A model generated the notes under the pieces. The model ran no database searches, was not told the origin of the DNA, and worked only from the letters and a program-made list of their open reading frames with translations. A stretch of 28,967 bases of DNA from RI-92 sp037384645. Lineage in GTDB: Bacteria; Pseudomonadota; Gammaproteobacteria; UBA6429; Thiohalophilaceae. Below, piece by piece: positions 21,388 through 28,954 of this stretch. The position numbers and the translations under genes are program-made. The stretch is from contig JARRNT010000050.1 in NCBI GenBank assembly GCA_037384645.1, forward strand, positions 1-28,967, in the 5' to 3' direction. Within the stretch, counting starts at the first letter, position 1. Each line of letters begins with the position of its first letter.

Positions 21388-23064
21388 ATGAGCGAAAGCT
21401 TTGCCGAATTATTTGAAGAATCCCTTACCAAAACCCAACTTGCCCCCGGTGCCATCATCACGGGTACGGTCGTTTCCGTCAAAGACGACTTCGTCATTGT
21501 CAACGCCGGTCTCAAGTCCGAAGGGGTCATCCCCATTGAACAATTCAAGGACGACCAGGGCAACATCAGCGTGGAAGTGGGCGACGCCATCGACGTGGCC
21601 CTCGATGCGGTGGAAGACGGTTATGGTGAAACCCGACTGTCCCGTGAAAAGGCCAAGCGCGCCGAAGCCTGGAAACGCCTCGAAGCTGCGCACGAAGCGG
21701 GCGAAACCGTCATGGGTATTATCACCGACAAGGTCAAGGGTGGCTTCACCGTCGATCTGAGTGACATTCGCGCTTTCCTGCCGGGCTCCCTGGTAGATGT
21801 GCGCCCGGTCCGCGATACCAGTTACCTGGAAGGCAAGGAGCTGGAATTCAAGGTGATCAAGCTGGATCGCCGTCGTAACAACGTCGTGGTCTCGCGCCGT
21901 GCCGTGGTGGAAGAAGAGAGTTCCGAAGAGCGCGAAGCCCTGATTGCCAATATGCAGGAAGGGTCTATCGTCAAAGGTATCGTCAAGAACCTGACCGACT
22001 ACGGCGCCTTTGTCGACCTGGGTGGTATCGATGGTCTGTTGCATATCACCGATATGGCCTGGAAGCGGGTCAAGCATCCCAGCGAAATCGTCAACGTTGG
22101 CGACGAAATTACCATCAAGGTGTTGAAGTTTGACAAGGAACGCATGCGCGTCTCCCTGGGCCTCAAGCAGATGGGCGATGACCCCTGGGTCGATATTGCC
22201 CGCCGTTATCCTGAAGGCAAGCGTCTGTTCGGCAAAGTGACCAATATTGCCGATTACGGTTGTTTCGTTGAAATCGAAGATGGTGTTGAGGGTCTGGTTC
22301 ACGTCTCCGAGATGGACTGGACCAACAAGAACATTCATCCGAGCAAGGTCGTGCAACTGGGTGACGAAGTCGAAGTCGTGGTCCTGGATATCGACGAAGA
22401 ACGTCGTCGTATCTCCCTGGGCATGAAGCAGTGTCAGCCCAACCCATGGGAGGCCTTTGCCCAGAAATACAACAAGGGTGACAAGGTTTCCGGCCAGATC
22501 AAGTCCATTACCGATTTCGGTATCTTCATTGGCCTGGATGGTGGTATTGATGGCCTGGTGCACCTGTCTGACATTTCCTGGAACGACACCGGGGAAGATG
22601 CCGTACGCAACTACAAGAAGGGTCAGGAACTGGAGGCCGTGGTTCTGGCCGTAGACCCGGAGCGCGAGCGCATCTCTCTGGGTATTAAACAGCTGGAATC
22701 CGACCCCTTCACCAATTTCGTGGCGGTCAATCCCAAGGGCAGCATCGTCAGGGGTACGGTCACCGAAGTGGATGCCAAGGGTGCGGTCATCGAGCTGGGT
22801 GATGGCATTGAGGGCTTTTTACGCGCCTCTGAAATCTCCCGTGATCGGGTGGAAGATGCCCGGACTCACCTGAATGTGGGTGACGAAGTTGAAGCCAAGT
22901 TCACCGGTGTCGATAAGAAGAACAGGACCATCAATCTGTCGATCAAGGCCAAGGACAATGAGGACGAGAAAGCCGCTGTTGATGACTATAATCGTTCTGC
23001 TGCGCCTGCAACCACGACGTTAGGTGATATACTTAAAGAACAGATGGAAGGCAACGACCAATAA
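21388..23064 (+). CDS. rpsA: 30S ribosomal protein S1
   Basis: S1 binds mRNA on the small ribosomal subunit and helps start translation on structured or weakly leadered messages. The 558-residue protein (E. coli 557) has six S1/OB-fold repeats, roughly at residues 20-87, 105-171, 192-260, 277-347, 364-434 and 451-520. Clear copies read VKGIVKNLTDYGAFVDLGGI, GKVTNIADYGCFVEIEDGV and GQIKSITDFGIFIGLDGG. Repeats 3-5 are most alike, as expected for the RNA-binding repeats. The N-terminus MSESFAELFEESL is the ribosome-anchoring segment. The ATG at 21388 follows AAGG by 10 bases; an in-frame ATG at 21364 falls inside leader hairpin II and is rejected. The region between rpsA and ihfB has a GC hairpin. 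Codon use is strongly biased, as for highly expressed genes. Confidence 0.99.
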   Translation: MSESFAELFEESLTKTQLAPGAIITGTVVSVKDDFVIVNAGLKSEGVIPIEQFKDDQGNISVEVGDAIDVALDAVEDGYGETRLSREKAKRAEAWKRLEAAHEAGETVMGIITDKVKGGFTVDLSDIRAFLPGSLVDVRPVRDTSYLEGKELEFKVIKLDRRRNNVVVSRRAVVEEESSEEREALIANMQEGSIVKGIVKNLTDYGAFVDLGGIDGLLHITDMAWKRVKHPSEIVNVGDEITIKVLKFDKERMRVSLGLKQMGDDPWVDIARRYPEGKRLFGKVTNIADYGCFVEIEDGVEGLVHVSEMDWTNKNIHPSKVVQLGDEVEVVVLDIDEERRRISLGMKQCQPNPWEAFAQKYNKGDKVSGQIKSITDFGIFIGLDGGIDGLVHLSDISWNDTGEDAVRNYKKGQELEAVVLAVDPERERISLGIKQLESDPFTNFVAVNPKGSIVRGTVTEVDAKGAVIELGDGIEGFLRASEISRDRVEDARTHLNVGDEVEAKFTGVDKKNRTINLSIKAKDNEDEKAAVDDYNRSAAPATTTLGDILKEQMEGNDQ

Positions 23065-23073
23065 GCCCGGGAA

Positions 23074-23094
23074 GCGGGGCCTTGCCGGCCCCGC
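23074..23094 (+). terminator. GC hairpin between rpsA and ihfB
   Basis: GCGGGGCC (23074-23081) pairs perfectly with GGCCCCGC (23087-23094) around a 5-base loop just after the rpsA stop. There is no T-run, so it is more likely a 3'-end stabiliser or partial attenuator that sets rpsA above ihfB than a full terminator. Confidence 0.5.
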
Positions 23095-23119
23095 CATCTC
23101 AAGGGTGGAGTGATTAATA

Positions 23120-23425
23120 ATGACAAAATCAGAATTAATCGAAATCCTTTCACAAAAGCAGAAGCAGTTGGCTTACAAGGATGTGGAACTGGCGATTAAA
23201 ACCATGTTGGAACACATGGCTCAGAGCCTGGCCACTGGCGAGCGGATTGAGATTCGGGGATTCGGCAGCTTTTCCCTGCACTATCGCCCACCCCGGGTAG
23301 GGCGTAACCCAAAGACCGGTGATTCTGTTGAACTGGAAGCCAAGTATGTTCCCCATTTCAAGCCGGGCAAGGAATTGCGTGAACGCGTCAACGAGAGCAT
23401 GGGGCAGGTCGAAATCACAGAGTAA
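23120..23425 (+). CDS. ihfB: Integration host factor beta subunit
   Basis: IhfB pairs with IhfA to form the sequence-specific DNA-bending protein IHF, used in transcription of sigma-54 promoters, replication initiation, recombination and nucleoid structure. The 101-residue protein starts MTKSELIEILSQKQ. It contains the DNA-binding arm signature RIEIRGFGSFSLHYRPPRVG, followed by RNPKTGDSVELEAKYVPHFKPGK split over the hinge. It is a few residues longer than E. coli IhfB (94) at the C-terminus (VNESMGQVEITE), a harmless extension. A good ribosome-binding site (GGAG at 23107-23110) lies 9 bases before the ATG. The position directly after rpsA is the standard gammaproteobacterial one. HU is excluded by this context and by the RGFGSFS form of the signature. 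A strong terminator follows. Confidence 0.97.
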   Translation: MTKSELIEILSQKQKQLAYKDVELAIKTMLEHMAQSLATGERIEIRGFGSFSLHYRPPRVGRNPKTGDSVELEAKYVPHFKPGKELRERVNESMGQVEITE

Positions 23426-23447
23426 TCTATCCTATGCCTGAATACCG

Positions 23448-23487
23448 CACCGGCATCCGAGGCAAGCCCTCATGCCGGTGTTTTTTT
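23448..23487 (+). terminator. Rho-independent terminator after ihfB
   Basis: CACCGGCAT (23448-23456) pairs perfectly with ATGCCGGTG (23472-23480). An inner GAGG/CCTC stem extends the hairpin, and seven Ts follow (23481-23487). This is a textbook intrinsic terminator, ending the rpsA-ihfB transcript before lapA. Confidence 0.92.
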
Positions 23488-23521
23488 GTGGGGACAATGT
23501 TTAGATGATGGAGAAGGGCAG

Positions 23522-23815
23522 ATGAGCAAACTGATTTACACCGTGATTGTCCTGGTAATTATTCTGTTCGGCGTTATTTTCGCCATGTTAAATGCCCAAA
23601 ATATACAGCTGAATTATTACTTCGGTACCCAGCAACTACCCTTGTCACTGGCCATTGTATTATCTATGCTGGTAGGCGCTATATTAGGCGTGTTGGCCAG
23701 TATTCGGCTGATCCTGCGCAGCCGGCGCGAGATTTCACGACTGCGCAAGGCGTCCCAGATAGCCGAGAAGGAAATCGCCAACCTGCGGGCCATACCGATC
23801 AAAAACACACATTGA
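23522..23815 (+). CDS. lapA: Lipopolysaccharide assembly protein A (LapA, DUF1049)
   Basis: LapA is a small inner-membrane protein encoded with LapB, with which it works in LPS assembly; its exact role is less clear than that of LapB. The 97-residue protein has two hydrophobic segments (about residues 4-24, LIYTVIVLVIILFGVIFAML, and 41-63). They are separated by NAQNIQLNYYFGTQQLPL, which is the typical N-x-Q-x-V/I-x-L-N-Y pattern of the family. A basic, cytoplasmic coiled tail (RSRREISRLRKASQIAEKEI) ends it. I chose the ATG at 23522, preceded by GAGAAGGG at about 7 bases; the longer open frame starts inside the ihfB terminator T-run. The stop and the lapB ATG share one base (TGATG), so translation is coupled. 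The lapA-lapB-pyrF order is that of E. coli. Confidence 0.93.
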   Translation: MSKLIYTVIVLVIILFGVIFAMLNAQNIQLNYYFGTQQLPLSLAIVLSMLVGAILGVLASIRLILRSRREISRLRKASQIAEKEIANLRAIPIKNTH

Positions 23816-24993
23816 TGTTCACCGACCCCATCCTGTACCTGTTTTTACTGTTGCCCATCGCAGCTCTCACCGGCTGGTTCATCGGACGACGTGACCGGCG
23901 GCAAAGCAGTGTGCACTTAAGCAGTGAAATTCCCCTGGGTTATATACGTGGCCTGAATTTTCTCCTGAATGAACAACCCGACAAGGCTATCGATATATTT
24001 ATCCAGCTGCTGGATGTGAACAGCGAGACAGTGGAAACCCATCTTGCCCTGGGCAGCCTGTTTCGGCGCCGAGGGGAGGTTGATCGTGCCATCCGTATTC
24101 ATCAAAACCTGATTGCCCGGCCTACACTCAATCCCGAGCAGCGCATGCATGCCCTGAATGAACTGGGACAGGACTATATGCGGGCGGGGTTACTGGACCG
24201 GGCCGAAGCCCTGTTCAGTGAACTGATCGAAACAGGGCCACATACGGTAACGGCACTGCAGCAATTGATCGATATCTATCAACAGGAAAAGGACTGGGAG
24301 AAGGCAATCGAAATTGCCCGGAAACTCGCGGTCAAAAACGGCACGAGTCAGAATAATGTCATTGCCCATTATTATTGCGAACTGGCCGAACAGGAGTTAC
24401 GCGCAAACGAAACGCACAAGGCACTAAAGTATGTCAAGAAGGCGCTGAATACGGATCACCAGTGTGCCCGGGCAAGTATCCTGGAAGGGGATATTGAAAA
24501 TCAGCTGGGTGACATCAAGGCGGCGATACGTGCTTACCGGCGCGTTGAAGACCAGGACAGTGATTATCTGCCGGAAATTCTCGAAACACTGACCAATTGT
24601 TATCGACAGTTAAACCGTATTGACGAAATGATCACTTACCTGCGGGAAATACTGGGCAGGCAAGGTGGTATTTCTGTCATGCTGACTTTGGCCGAATTAA
24701 TCCGGGAGCGTGAGGGTGATGCCTCTGCCGCAGAGTTTATTGCGCTGCAACTGGAAACCAAACCCTCGGTGCGAGGCATGGACCGATTAATCGACCTGGC
24801 CTTGCAGCTGATTAAAGGTCCCGGCCAGGAAAAACTGCAAGTGCTTAAAAATGTCACAACCCAGATACTGGTGAATAAGCCGGTTTATAAATGCGAGGTG
24901 TGCGGGTTCAGCGGCAAGACCCTGCACTGGCAATGTCCGGGCTGCAAGAGCTGGAACACCATCAAGCCAATTCAGGGCGTGGAAGGGGAATGA
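23815..24993 (+). CDS. lapB: Lipopolysaccharide assembly protein B (LapB/YciM)
   Basis: LapB is an inner-membrane TPR protein that recruits LpxC to the FtsH protease and so sets the rate of lipid A synthesis. The 392-residue product has an N-terminal transmembrane helix (MFTDPILYLFLLLPIAALTG). The cytoplasmic linker GRRDRR and a series of TPR helices follow (from FLLNEQPDKAIDIFIQLL to about residue 330). A C-terminal rubredoxin-type metal knuckle has Cys360, Cys363, Cys374 and Cys377 (KCEVCGF and WQCPGCKSW). All four metal-binding cysteines are present, and length matches E. coli LapB (389). The start overlaps the lapA stop by one base, and the stop touches pyrF. Because LapB is essential or near-essential in enteric bacteria, lapAB-pyrF is probably constitutive. 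No lpxC or ftsH is in the window. Confidence 0.96.
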   Translation: MFTDPILYLFLLLPIAALTGWFIGRRDRRQSSVHLSSEIPLGYIRGLNFLLNEQPDKAIDIFIQLLDVNSETVETHLALGSLFRRRGEVDRAIRIHQNLIARPTLNPEQRMHALNELGQDYMRAGLLDRAEALFSELIETGPHTVTALQQLIDIYQQEKDWEKAIEIARKLAVKNGTSQNNVIAHYYCELAEQELRANETHKALKYVKKALNTDHQCARASILEGDIENQLGDIKAAIRAYRRVEDQDSDYLPEILETLTNCYRQLNRIDEMITYLREILGRQGGISVMLTLAELIREREGDASAAEFIALQLETKPSVRGMDRLIDLALQLIKGPGQEKLQVLKNVTTQILVNKPVYKCEVCGFSGKTLHWQCPGCKSWNTIKPIQGVEGE

Positions 24994-25697
24994 TGTCTGA
25001 TAATACCCGAGTGATAGTGGCGCTGGACTTTCCAGCAGAGGATGCGGCCAACGCATTTGTCTCCAGGGTGAGTCCCGAACTGTGTAAACTCAAAGTCGGT
25101 AAAGAGCTGTTTACGCGTGCAGGCCCACAATATGTGGCCAAACTGGTTGAGCAGGGATTCGATGTTTTCCTGGATTTAAAATACCATGACATACCTAACA
25201 CGGTGGCAGCCGCTACGCGCGCGGCCTGTGAACTGGGGATCTGGATGCTGAATGTTCATGCCCTGGGTGGACGCGAAATGCTGGTTGCGGCCAGAGAAGC
25301 CGTGGAAACTTCCTCACATAAGCCCTTACTCATTGCCGTCACGATTCTGACCAGCATGAATGAGACGGCATTGCGGGAAGTCGGTCTGATGAAGAGCACC
25401 GCGGAACATGTTGTCGAGCTGGCAAGACTTAGCAGGGCATCTGGTCTCGATGGTGTTGTGTGTTCTGCCCAGGAAGCGCGTAGCTTGCGTGATGAAATTG
25501 GCCCGGATTTTCAACTGGTCACGCCCGGTATCCGACCGGCAGACTCGGATACCGGTGATCAAAAGCGGGTGACGACACCGGCACAGGCTATTATCAATGG
25601 TGCCAGCTATCTGGTCATCGGTCGGCCGATTACCCAGGCCAGCGATCCCATGGCAGTATTGCGCCAGATTAACCAGGAAATCAGCGCGACGGCATAA
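24993..25697 (+). CDS. pyrF: Orotidine 5'-phosphate decarboxylase
   Basis: PyrF decarboxylates OMP to UMP, the last step of de novo pyrimidine synthesis. The 234-residue TIM-barrel enzyme starts with RVIVALDFP. It has the catalytic DxKxxD array Asp61-Lys63-Asp66 in FLDLKYHDIPNTV, and the phosphate-binding C-terminal segment TPGIRPADSDTGDQKRV followed by YLVIGRPITQA. Two adjacent ATGs exist, at 24990 (overlapping the lapB stop by 4 bases) and at 24993. I chose 24993 for its better spacing from the ribosome-binding site (GGAAGGGG at 24981-24988). It is translationally coupled to lapB, as in E. coli. With cmk and galU it places UMP, CMP and UDP-sugar supply in the same neighbourhood, though not in one operon. 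Confidence 0.97.
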   Translation: MSDNTRVIVALDFPAEDAANAFVSRVSPELCKLKVGKELFTRAGPQYVAKLVEQGFDVFLDLKYHDIPNTVAAATRAACELGIWMLNVHALGGREMLVAAREAVETSSHKPLLIAVTILTSMNETALREVGLMKSTAEHVVELARLSRASGLDGVVCSAQEARSLRDEIGPDFQLVTPGIRPADSDTGDQKRVTTPAQAIINGASYLVIGRPITQASDPMAVLRQINQEISATA

Positions 25698-25809
25698 CTA
25701 TTTTGTCAGAATCATCTTACATATCTTTCAGTTTCTGCTGACATGCATTCATCTGTAAATACGTCATACTTTTCTCACTGGAGATAATACTTAATCAAGG
25801 AGAAAAGCA

Positions 25810-26109
25810 ATGAAATCATTAAAACAGTTGGGGATGGCAGGGTTGGTTCTGGGGATGTTGACGATGGCGGCGGCTGCTTCTGCTGCACCGGTCAATATTA
25901 ACAAGGCTGATGCCAAAACCCTGGCAAAAAATATCAATGGGATTGGTCCGGCCAAGGCTCAGGCGATTGTTAAGTACCGGCGTGAAAATGGTGCGTTCAA
26001 AGCCGTTCATGACTTAACGAAGGTCAAAGGGATAGGCGAGAAGCTCATTGTCAAAAATAAGGATGATTTGCAGCTGAGTGATGCGGCGGTCCGAAAAGCT
26101 GGCAATTAA
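25810..26109 (+). CDS. Secreted ComEA-like helix-hairpin-helix protein
   Basis: This 99-residue protein has a Sec signal peptide: lysines at residues 2 and 5, a hydrophobic core at about 7-20, and a likely cleavage after Ala25 or Ala26 in AAASAAPV. The mature part is the ComEA-type helix-hairpin-helix pair, with one hairpin at INGIGPAKAQAIVKYRR (42-58) and a second at VKGIGEKLI (72-80). In competent bacteria periplasmic ComEA binds incoming double-stranded DNA and pulls it through the outer membrane. The name is by family only, as many gammaproteobacteria carry such a protein without proven competence. AAGGAG at 25797-25802 is a good ribosome-binding site. It has its own terminator and is transcribed alone. 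No comEC, pilus or dprA gene is in the window. Confidence 0.9.
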   Translation: MKSLKQLGMAGLVLGMLTMAAAASAAPVNINKADAKTLAKNINGIGPAKAQAIVKYRRENGAFKAVHDLTKVKGIGEKLIVKNKDDLQLSDAAVRKAGN

Positions 26110-26136
26110 GTTATCCCGCAGCAAGAGTCGTTCTGA

Positions 26137-26167
26137 GAAAGGTGTCGTGAGACACCTTTCTTGTTTT
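26137..26167 (+). terminator. Rho-independent terminator after the ComEA-like gene
   Basis: GAAAGGTGTC (26137-26146) pairs perfectly with GACACCTTTC (26151-26160) around a GTGA loop, then TTGTTTT follows. The stem is a 10-bp perfect match, and the element separates the ComEA-like gene from ugd. Confidence 0.93.
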
Positions 26168-26279
26168 ATGTGAAAGATATATGACTGTAAATATCAATCG
26201 TGGTGTTAATAATTTGGTGGTGCGCAGGGTTGTCTAGTATCATTACAGGCTGATTTTCCAGTAAACCCTGTTTATTGTC

Positions 26280-26307
26280 TTGCTTCACTTAACTTGTTGT
26301 TTATAAT
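26280..26307 (+). promoter_or_regulatory. Probable sigma-70 promoter of ugd-galU
   Basis: TATAAT at 26302-26307 is a consensus -10. TTGCTT at 26280-26285 is a partial -35, with a spacing of 16. The predicted start near 26313 leaves a leader of about 29 bases with AAGGG at 26326-26330 as ribosome-binding site. The surrounding 26168-26341 holds no gene and is AT-rich. Confidence 0.55.
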
Positions 26308-26341
26308 AAAATTTTTAACTATTTGAAGGGCATTTATTTCT

Positions 26342-27679
26342 ATGAAGATAACGATTTTTGGTACGGGCTATGTTGGACTTGTTACAGGCACCTGCCTGGC
26401 CGAAGTCGGAAATGATGTGCTTTGTGTCGACGTCGACAAAAACAAAATCGACCTGCTCAATAACGGCGGAATACCGATATACGAGCCGGGTCTGGAAGAA
26501 CTGGTAGCGAAAAATCGTGAGCACGGCAAGCTGCAATTTACCACCGACATCGAAGAGGGAGTCAAACATGGTTTGTTCCAGTTCATCGCGGTAGGAACGC
26601 CACCCGATGAAGATGGGTCTGCCGATTTGCAATACGTGCTGAACGTGGCCGAGTCTGTTGGTAAATACATGGATGAATACCGCATCATCATCGATAAGTC
26701 CACTGTCCCCGTTGGTACCGCCGATAAGGTCATCGACAAGGTGCAAGAACAACTGGATGCACGTGGTGTGAATTTTGACTTTGACGTGGTTTCTAACCCG
26801 GAATTCCTCAAGGAAGGGGCGGCGATCGATGATTTTATGAAACCGGATCGCATCATCGTGGGCACCAACAATGTCCGCACAGGCGAGTTACTCAAGGCCC
26901 TGTATGCCCCCTTCAACCGCAATCATGATCGTTTACTGATTCTGGATGTGCGTTCGGCAGAGCTGGCAAAATATGCGGCGAATGCCCTGTTGGCAACCAA
27001 GATCAGCTTTATGAATGAACTGTCGAATATAGCCGAATTAACCGGTGCAGATATTGAACAGGTACGGCTTGGTATCGGGTCAGATCCCCGGATTGGTTAT
27101 CATTTCATTTATCCTGGTGCCGGCTATGGCGGCTCCTGTTTTCCTAAAGACGTGCGCGCCCTTGAACGGACAGCCAGGGCCTTTGGTTATGAGGCGCGAT
27201 TGTTGGCGAGCGTGGAAGACGTGAATAATGCTCAGAAGCGGGTTCTGGCGCAAAAGATTCTTGATTATTACCAAGGCCAGATAAAAGGCAAGACGTTTGC
27301 AATGTGGGGACTATCATTCAAACCGAATACCGATGATATGCGCGAGGCATCGAGCCGGGTCGTCATGGAGCTACTTTGGGAACAGGGGGCAAAAATTAAG
27401 GCCTTTGATCCGGAGGCTATGCCGGAGACCCGGCGCATTTACGGTGAACGCCCAGAGCTTGTGCTCACCGACTCACCTGAAGAGGCCGTGGAAAATACCG
27501 ATGCATTGATTGTGATGACCGAATGGAATATTTTCCGCAGCCCGGATCTTGTGGAGTTAAAACAAAAAATGCGGTCGCCGGTTATTTTTGACGGTAGAAA
27601 CATCTATAATCCTCAGGTAATGAAAGACATGGGTTTTGTATACGCCTCTATTGGCAGGCAAGTGGTTGGTAATGCATGA
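26342..27679 (+). CDS. ugd: UDP-glucose 6-dehydrogenase
   Basis: Ugd oxidises UDP-glucose twice with NAD to UDP-glucuronate, a precursor for exopolysaccharide, capsule and, in some species, aminoarabinose on lipid A. The 445-residue protein has the N-terminal Rossmann motif IFGTGYVGLVTGTCLAE. It has TVPVGTADKV, the hinge segment SNPEFLKEGAAIDDFMKPDR, and the catalytic Cys266 in GYGGSCFPKDV. The C-terminal NAD/UDP domain has MWGLSFKPNTDDMREASS. Length is typical. The ATG at 26342 has AAGGG 11 bases upstream, a long but usable spacing. The stop shares ATGA with galU, so the UDP-glucose-producing and UDP-glucose-consuming enzymes are translated together. UDP-GlcNAc/ManNAc dehydrogenases are excluded by the close match to the Ugd signature. 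Confidence 0.95.
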   Translation: MKITIFGTGYVGLVTGTCLAEVGNDVLCVDVDKNKIDLLNNGGIPIYEPGLEELVAKNREHGKLQFTTDIEEGVKHGLFQFIAVGTPPDEDGSADLQYVLNVAESVGKYMDEYRIIIDKSTVPVGTADKVIDKVQEQLDARGVNFDFDVVSNPEFLKEGAAIDDFMKPDRIIVGTNNVRTGELLKALYAPFNRNHDRLLILDVRSAELAKYAANALLATKISFMNELSNIAELTGADIEQVRLGIGSDPRIGYHFIYPGAGYGGSCFPKDVRALERTARAFGYEARLLASVEDVNNAQKRVLAQKILDYYQGQIKGKTFAMWGLSFKPNTDDMREASSRVVMELLWEQGAKIKAFDPEAMPETRRIYGERPELVLTDSPEEAVENTDALIVMTEWNIFRSPDLVELKQKMRSPVIFDGRNIYNPQVMKDMGFVYASIGRQVVGNA

Positions 27680-28581
27680 ATGTAAAAAAGATTAAAAAGG
27701 CGGTGTTCCCCGTTGCGGGGATGGGTACCCGGTTTTTGCCGGCAACCAAGGCCAGTCCCAAGGAAATGCTACCTGTGGTGGACAAACCGCTCATCCAGTA
27801 TGCGGTGGAGGAAGCTGTCGAAGCCGGGATGGATCAGATGATCTTTATTACCGGTCGCAGCAAACGCGCGATTGCAGACCATTTCGATAAGGCCTATGAG
27901 CTTGAACATGAGCTGGAGGCCAAAGGCAAAGAAGAGTTGCTGCGTATCGTGCGTAGCATCGTCCCGGACAATGTTTCTTGTATTTATCTGCGCCAGGCCG
28001 AAGCCCTTGGCCTGGGTCATGCCGTGTTATGTGCCTTGCCGGTTGTCGGTAATGAACCCTTTGCCGTGATCCTGGCCGATGATCTGATCGATGGTGGTAA
28101 ACAGGGTTGCCTGAGTCAAATGACGCAGGTCTATGAATACCAGGGACGTAGTGTTCTTGGCGTCGAGCGGGTGCCACAGGAAGATACGAATAAATACGGT
28201 GTGGTGAAGGCGGACAAGCTCGAAGATCATGTTTATAAGGTCGACAGCATTGTCGAAAAACCCTCGCCAGACAAGGCACCATCGAACCTGGCTGTGGTCG
28301 GTCGTTATATCCTGACGCCCAGGATTTTTGACAAGTTGCAATCGACCCAGAAGGGTACCGGGGGCGAGATCCAGTTAACTGACGCCATCGCCGCATTGCT
28401 CCAGGACGAACAAGTACTGGCATACGAATTCCAGGGGAAACGCTATGATTGCGGCAGCAAGATAGGTTACCTCGAAGCCACAGTGGAATACGCACTCAAA
28501 CACGAAGAACTGAGTGACGAATTTCGTGCCTACCTCAGCCAGTTACTCAATGTGCCGGAAGGTAAGATTTCCTCGGGTTGA
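27676..28581 (+). CDS. galU: UTP-glucose-1-phosphate uridylyltransferase GalU
   Basis: GalU makes UDP-glucose from glucose-1-phosphate and UTP, supplying Ugd encoded just upstream as well as LPS core and other glycans. The 301-residue protein has the nucleotidyltransferase signature AVFPVAGMGTRFLPATKASP. It has the KEMLPVVDKPLIQYAVEEA segment, QAEALGLGHAVLCA, the catalytic-metal region FAVILADDLID, VEKPSPDKAPSNLAVVGRYI and GGEIQLTDAIA. Length is normal. Its start overlaps the ugd stop by 4 bases (ATGA). It is the last gene in the window, and I see no clear terminator directly after it; the first good stem-loop lies some 270 bases downstream. Glucose-1-phosphate thymidylyltransferase RmlA is excluded by the GalU-type KASPKEMLP motif. 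Coupled ugd-galU is a common arrangement. Confidence 0.97.
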   Translation: MNVKKIKKAVFPVAGMGTRFLPATKASPKEMLPVVDKPLIQYAVEEAVEAGMDQMIFITGRSKRAIADHFDKAYELEHELEAKGKEELLRIVRSIVPDNVSCIYLRQAEALGLGHAVLCALPVVGNEPFAVILADDLIDGGKQGCLSQMTQVYEYQGRSVLGVERVPQEDTNKYGVVKADKLEDHVYKVDSIVEKPSPDKAPSNLAVVGRYILTPRIFDKLQSTQKGTGGEIQLTDAIAALLQDEQVLAYEFQGKRYDCGSKIGYLEATVEYALKHEELSDEFRAYLSQLLNVPEGKISSG

Positions 28582-28740
28582 TTGAATAAATCCCGGCGTC
28601 TGCTTCACACCTTAAATATTCACCTCCAGGCATATGCCTCACTAGTCAAGCCATATCTGTCCTTACCCGAACTCTCCATGGCAGCTTGATATGTTCAAGC
28701 CATGCCCGTCATTAATACAGAGTTATCCAAATAAATTAGA
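28582..28740. other. Non-coding stretch after galU
   Basis: No gene is visible in these 159 bases. There is a perfect 12-base palindrome, AGGCATATGCCT, at 28628-28639. A loosely repeated 17-base segment, centred on CAAGCCAT, occurs at 28645-28661 and 28694-28710 (13 of 17 matching). TTGATA at 28686-28691 could be a -35 box, but no good -10 sits at the right distance. Confidence 0.4.
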
Positions 28741-28850
28741 ATCGCCGCAGGCGAGCCCGAAGGGTGAAAGCCAGGGAGAAGGTGAGACCGGAGGTCGAGA
28801 GACTGGCCTGGCCAAGGCTTTCATAAGGCGGTGAGAGCCCGAGAAAATAA
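28741..28850 (+). other. Structured intergenic element, possible non-coding RNA or dispersed repeat
   Basis: This purine-rich 110-base stretch is built of nested short stems. Three are triloop mini-hairpins: CGCC-GCA-GGCG (28743-28753), CCC-GAA-GGG (28756-28764) and GACC-GGA-GGTC (28786-28796). The third lies inside a longer stem of TGAAAGCC (28765-28772) with GGCTTTCA (28816-28823), plus CAGG (28772-28775, reusing the C at 28772) with CCTG (28807-28810). An intrinsic-terminator-like hairpin follows at once, so a small plus-strand RNA is conceivable. I do not recognise a known RNA family. A REP-like dispersed repeat is the main alternative. No reading frame supports a protein. Confidence 0.4.
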
Positions 28851-28851
28851 A

Positions 28852-28881
28852 AAGCCGAGGCAGATAGCTCGGCTTATATTT
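28852..28881 (+). terminator. Terminator-like hairpin
   Basis: AAGCCGAG (28852-28859) pairs perfectly with CTCGGCTT (28868-28875) around an 8-base loop. A weak ATATTT tail follows, and A-rich DNA precedes it, so it could work in either direction. It could end the galU transcript or a small RNA from the element before it. Confidence 0.55.
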
Positions 28882-28894
28882 AGACTATAGAAAA

Positions 28895-28954
28895 TTGGCT
28901 CCCCGGGACGGGCTCGACCACTTGCAGAGCAAGTGGGTCAGATACAAAGCCAAA
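28895..28954. other. Three-stem folded unit at the window edge
   Basis: TTGGCT (28895-28900) pairs with AGCCAA (28949-28954) and encloses two hairpins. They are CCCG-GGA-CGGG (28902-28912) and the perfect 8-bp CCACTTGC-AGA-GCAAGTGG (28918-28936). On the minus strand the 3' side (GGTCGAGCCCGTCCCGGGGA) vaguely resembles a tRNA T-arm and acceptor, but the spacing does not give a cloverleaf. It is possibly part of a repeat family or an attachment-like site; it is unidentified. Confidence 0.35.

Noticed and set aside
21409..22563. A 384-codon open frame antisense to rpsA
   Set aside because: It follows codon bias in the highly expressed S1 gene on the other strand, has no start signal or known motif, and S1 itself is certain.
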